Assembly: GCA_937915725.1 (NCBI GenBank)
Contig: CALGGV010000348.1
Coordinates: 1 to 22,132, forward strand
Reading direction: 5' to 3'
Length of the DNA: 22,132 nucleotides
DNA from: an uncultured Selenomonadales bacterium
GTDB taxonomy: Bacteria > Bacillota > Negativicutes > Selenomonadales > Selenomonadaceae
This document shows positions 21,864 through 22,132 of this stretch, in pieces. The notes beneath the pieces were generated by a model. The model was not told where the DNA came from. It did not search any database and saw nothing but the letters and a program-made list of their open reading frames with translations. The translations under genes and the position numbers were made by a program. Position 1 is the stretch's first letter; each line of letters opens with the position of its first letter.

Positions 21864-21921
21864 GCCCGCCGTCCACGCTTAAAATTGCGCCCGTTATAAA
21901 GCTTGCCGATTTTGCATATTT
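21853..21921 (-). pseudogene. SDR C-terminal remnant in the first repeat unit
   Basis: The minus strand encodes the SDR-type tail YAKSASFITGAILSVDGG followed by LTA and TAA at 21853-21855. Upstream, the frame is closed by TAA at 21922-21924, so only about 22 codons survive. It overlaps the end of the GNAT gene by 11 bases. Confidence 0.7.
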
Positions 21922-22084
21922 TTAAAAAAAATTTTCAACAAGAGAAAAAATCTTGCGGGGCAAATTTTTAAACAGTAAGCCCGCCGTCACACTTAAAATT
22001 GCGCCCGTTATAAAACTTGCCGATTTTGCATATTTTTAAAAAAAATTTTCAACAAGAGAAAAAAAATTCTTGCAGGGCAAATTT

Positions 22085-22132
22085 TTAAGCAGTAAGCCCG
22101 CCGTCCACACTTAAAATTGTGCCCGTGATAAA
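22085..22132 (-). CDS. 3' end of a short-chain dehydrogenase/reductase (partial)
   Basis: Fifteen codons and TAA (22085-22087) at the right edge encode FITGTILSVDGGLTA. This is the classic C-terminus of classical SDR enzymes such as FabG-like 3-oxoacyl-ACP reductases (the 'ITG-x-x-L-x-VDGG' motif, facing the NAD(P)-binding fold). It reads leftward, convergent with alr and GNAT. Catalytic residues lie beyond the window, so substrate and cofactor cannot be told. Confidence 0.6.
   Translation of the reverse strand, partial: FITGTILSVDGGLTA

Larger units (their letters stand above)
21824..22132. repeat. Three-copy tandem repeat (114-117 bp) at a convergent gene junction
   Basis: Units start at 21824, 21941 and 22055; the third is cut by the window end. 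Each holds the 3' end of the GNAT gene followed on the opposite strand by the C-terminus of an SDR protein. Unit 1 has the true GNAT stop and a short SDR fragment. Unit 2 has lost three bases and is out of frame in both. Unit 3 has the SDR tail that probably joins a full gene beyond the window. The units differ by several substitutions and indels, so they are not exact copies. Confidence 0.85.

Noticed and set aside
21824..22132. The regular spacing at first suggested a CRISPR array
   Set aside because: The units are contiguous, 114-117 bp, contain coding ends and have no unique spacers. No cas genes are present.

Overview
This is an AT-rich bacterial chromosome segment made almost entirely of housekeeping genes of Bacillota (Firmicutes) type. 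The supporting signs are a short YidC without the large periplasmic domain, the order (rnpA)-yidD-yidC-jag, a phoH-ybeY-era cluster, and strong AGGAGG-like ribosome binding sites. The mix (RseP, IspG, DUF502, CydC-like transporter) would suit a Negativicutes member, but no rRNA is present and this placement is inference. TTG start codons are common, at about ten of roughly 26 genes, and most have a well-placed Shine-Dalgarno sequence.

Layout. 1-1980 (+): the ends of rnpA and yidD in a tandem duplication, then yidD, yidC and jag (membrane protein insertion, RNA binding). 1981-4506 (-): a hairpin-rich spacer, an amino acid permease and a Gfo/Idh/MocA oxidoreductase, forming a two-gene operon. 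4507-4881: a gene-free spacer with a palindrome, nonamer repeats and a bidirectional terminator. 4882-7947 (-): ispG, rseP and a DUF502 membrane protein; the ispG-rseP gap holds a 112-bp direct repeat. 8081-10820 (-): phoH, ybeY, era and a divergent-PAP2 (DUF212) gene in one compact operon. 10841-11145 (-): an antitoxin followed by a decayed YafQ-type toxin remnant. 11289-13710: a HAD phosphatase (+) converging on a secreted GH32 fructan/sucrose hydrolase (-). 13899-15059 (+): a small lytic transglycosylase and a DUF4258/YgiT-zinc-finger toxin-antitoxin-like pair. 15174-19098: aspS (+), a CydC-type ABC half-transporter (-), and two small unknown genes (+). 19095-22132: holA (-), alr (+), a GNAT acetyltransferase (+), then a three-copy tandem repeat carrying the 3' end of a convergent SDR gene.

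No large undescribed defence, biosynthetic or mobile system is visible. The least ordinary signal lies between genes. Three gene junctions (rnpA/yidD, rseP/ispG, GNAT/SDR) carry roughly 110-130 bp duplications whose copies differ mostly at synonymous positions. Three other spacers carry short phased repeats: 7 x 7 nt after yidD, 5 x 7 nt across the phoH stop codon, and 4 x 9 nt before ispG. Two duplications sit exactly at the two window edges, so assembly effects must be excluded before biology is inferred.
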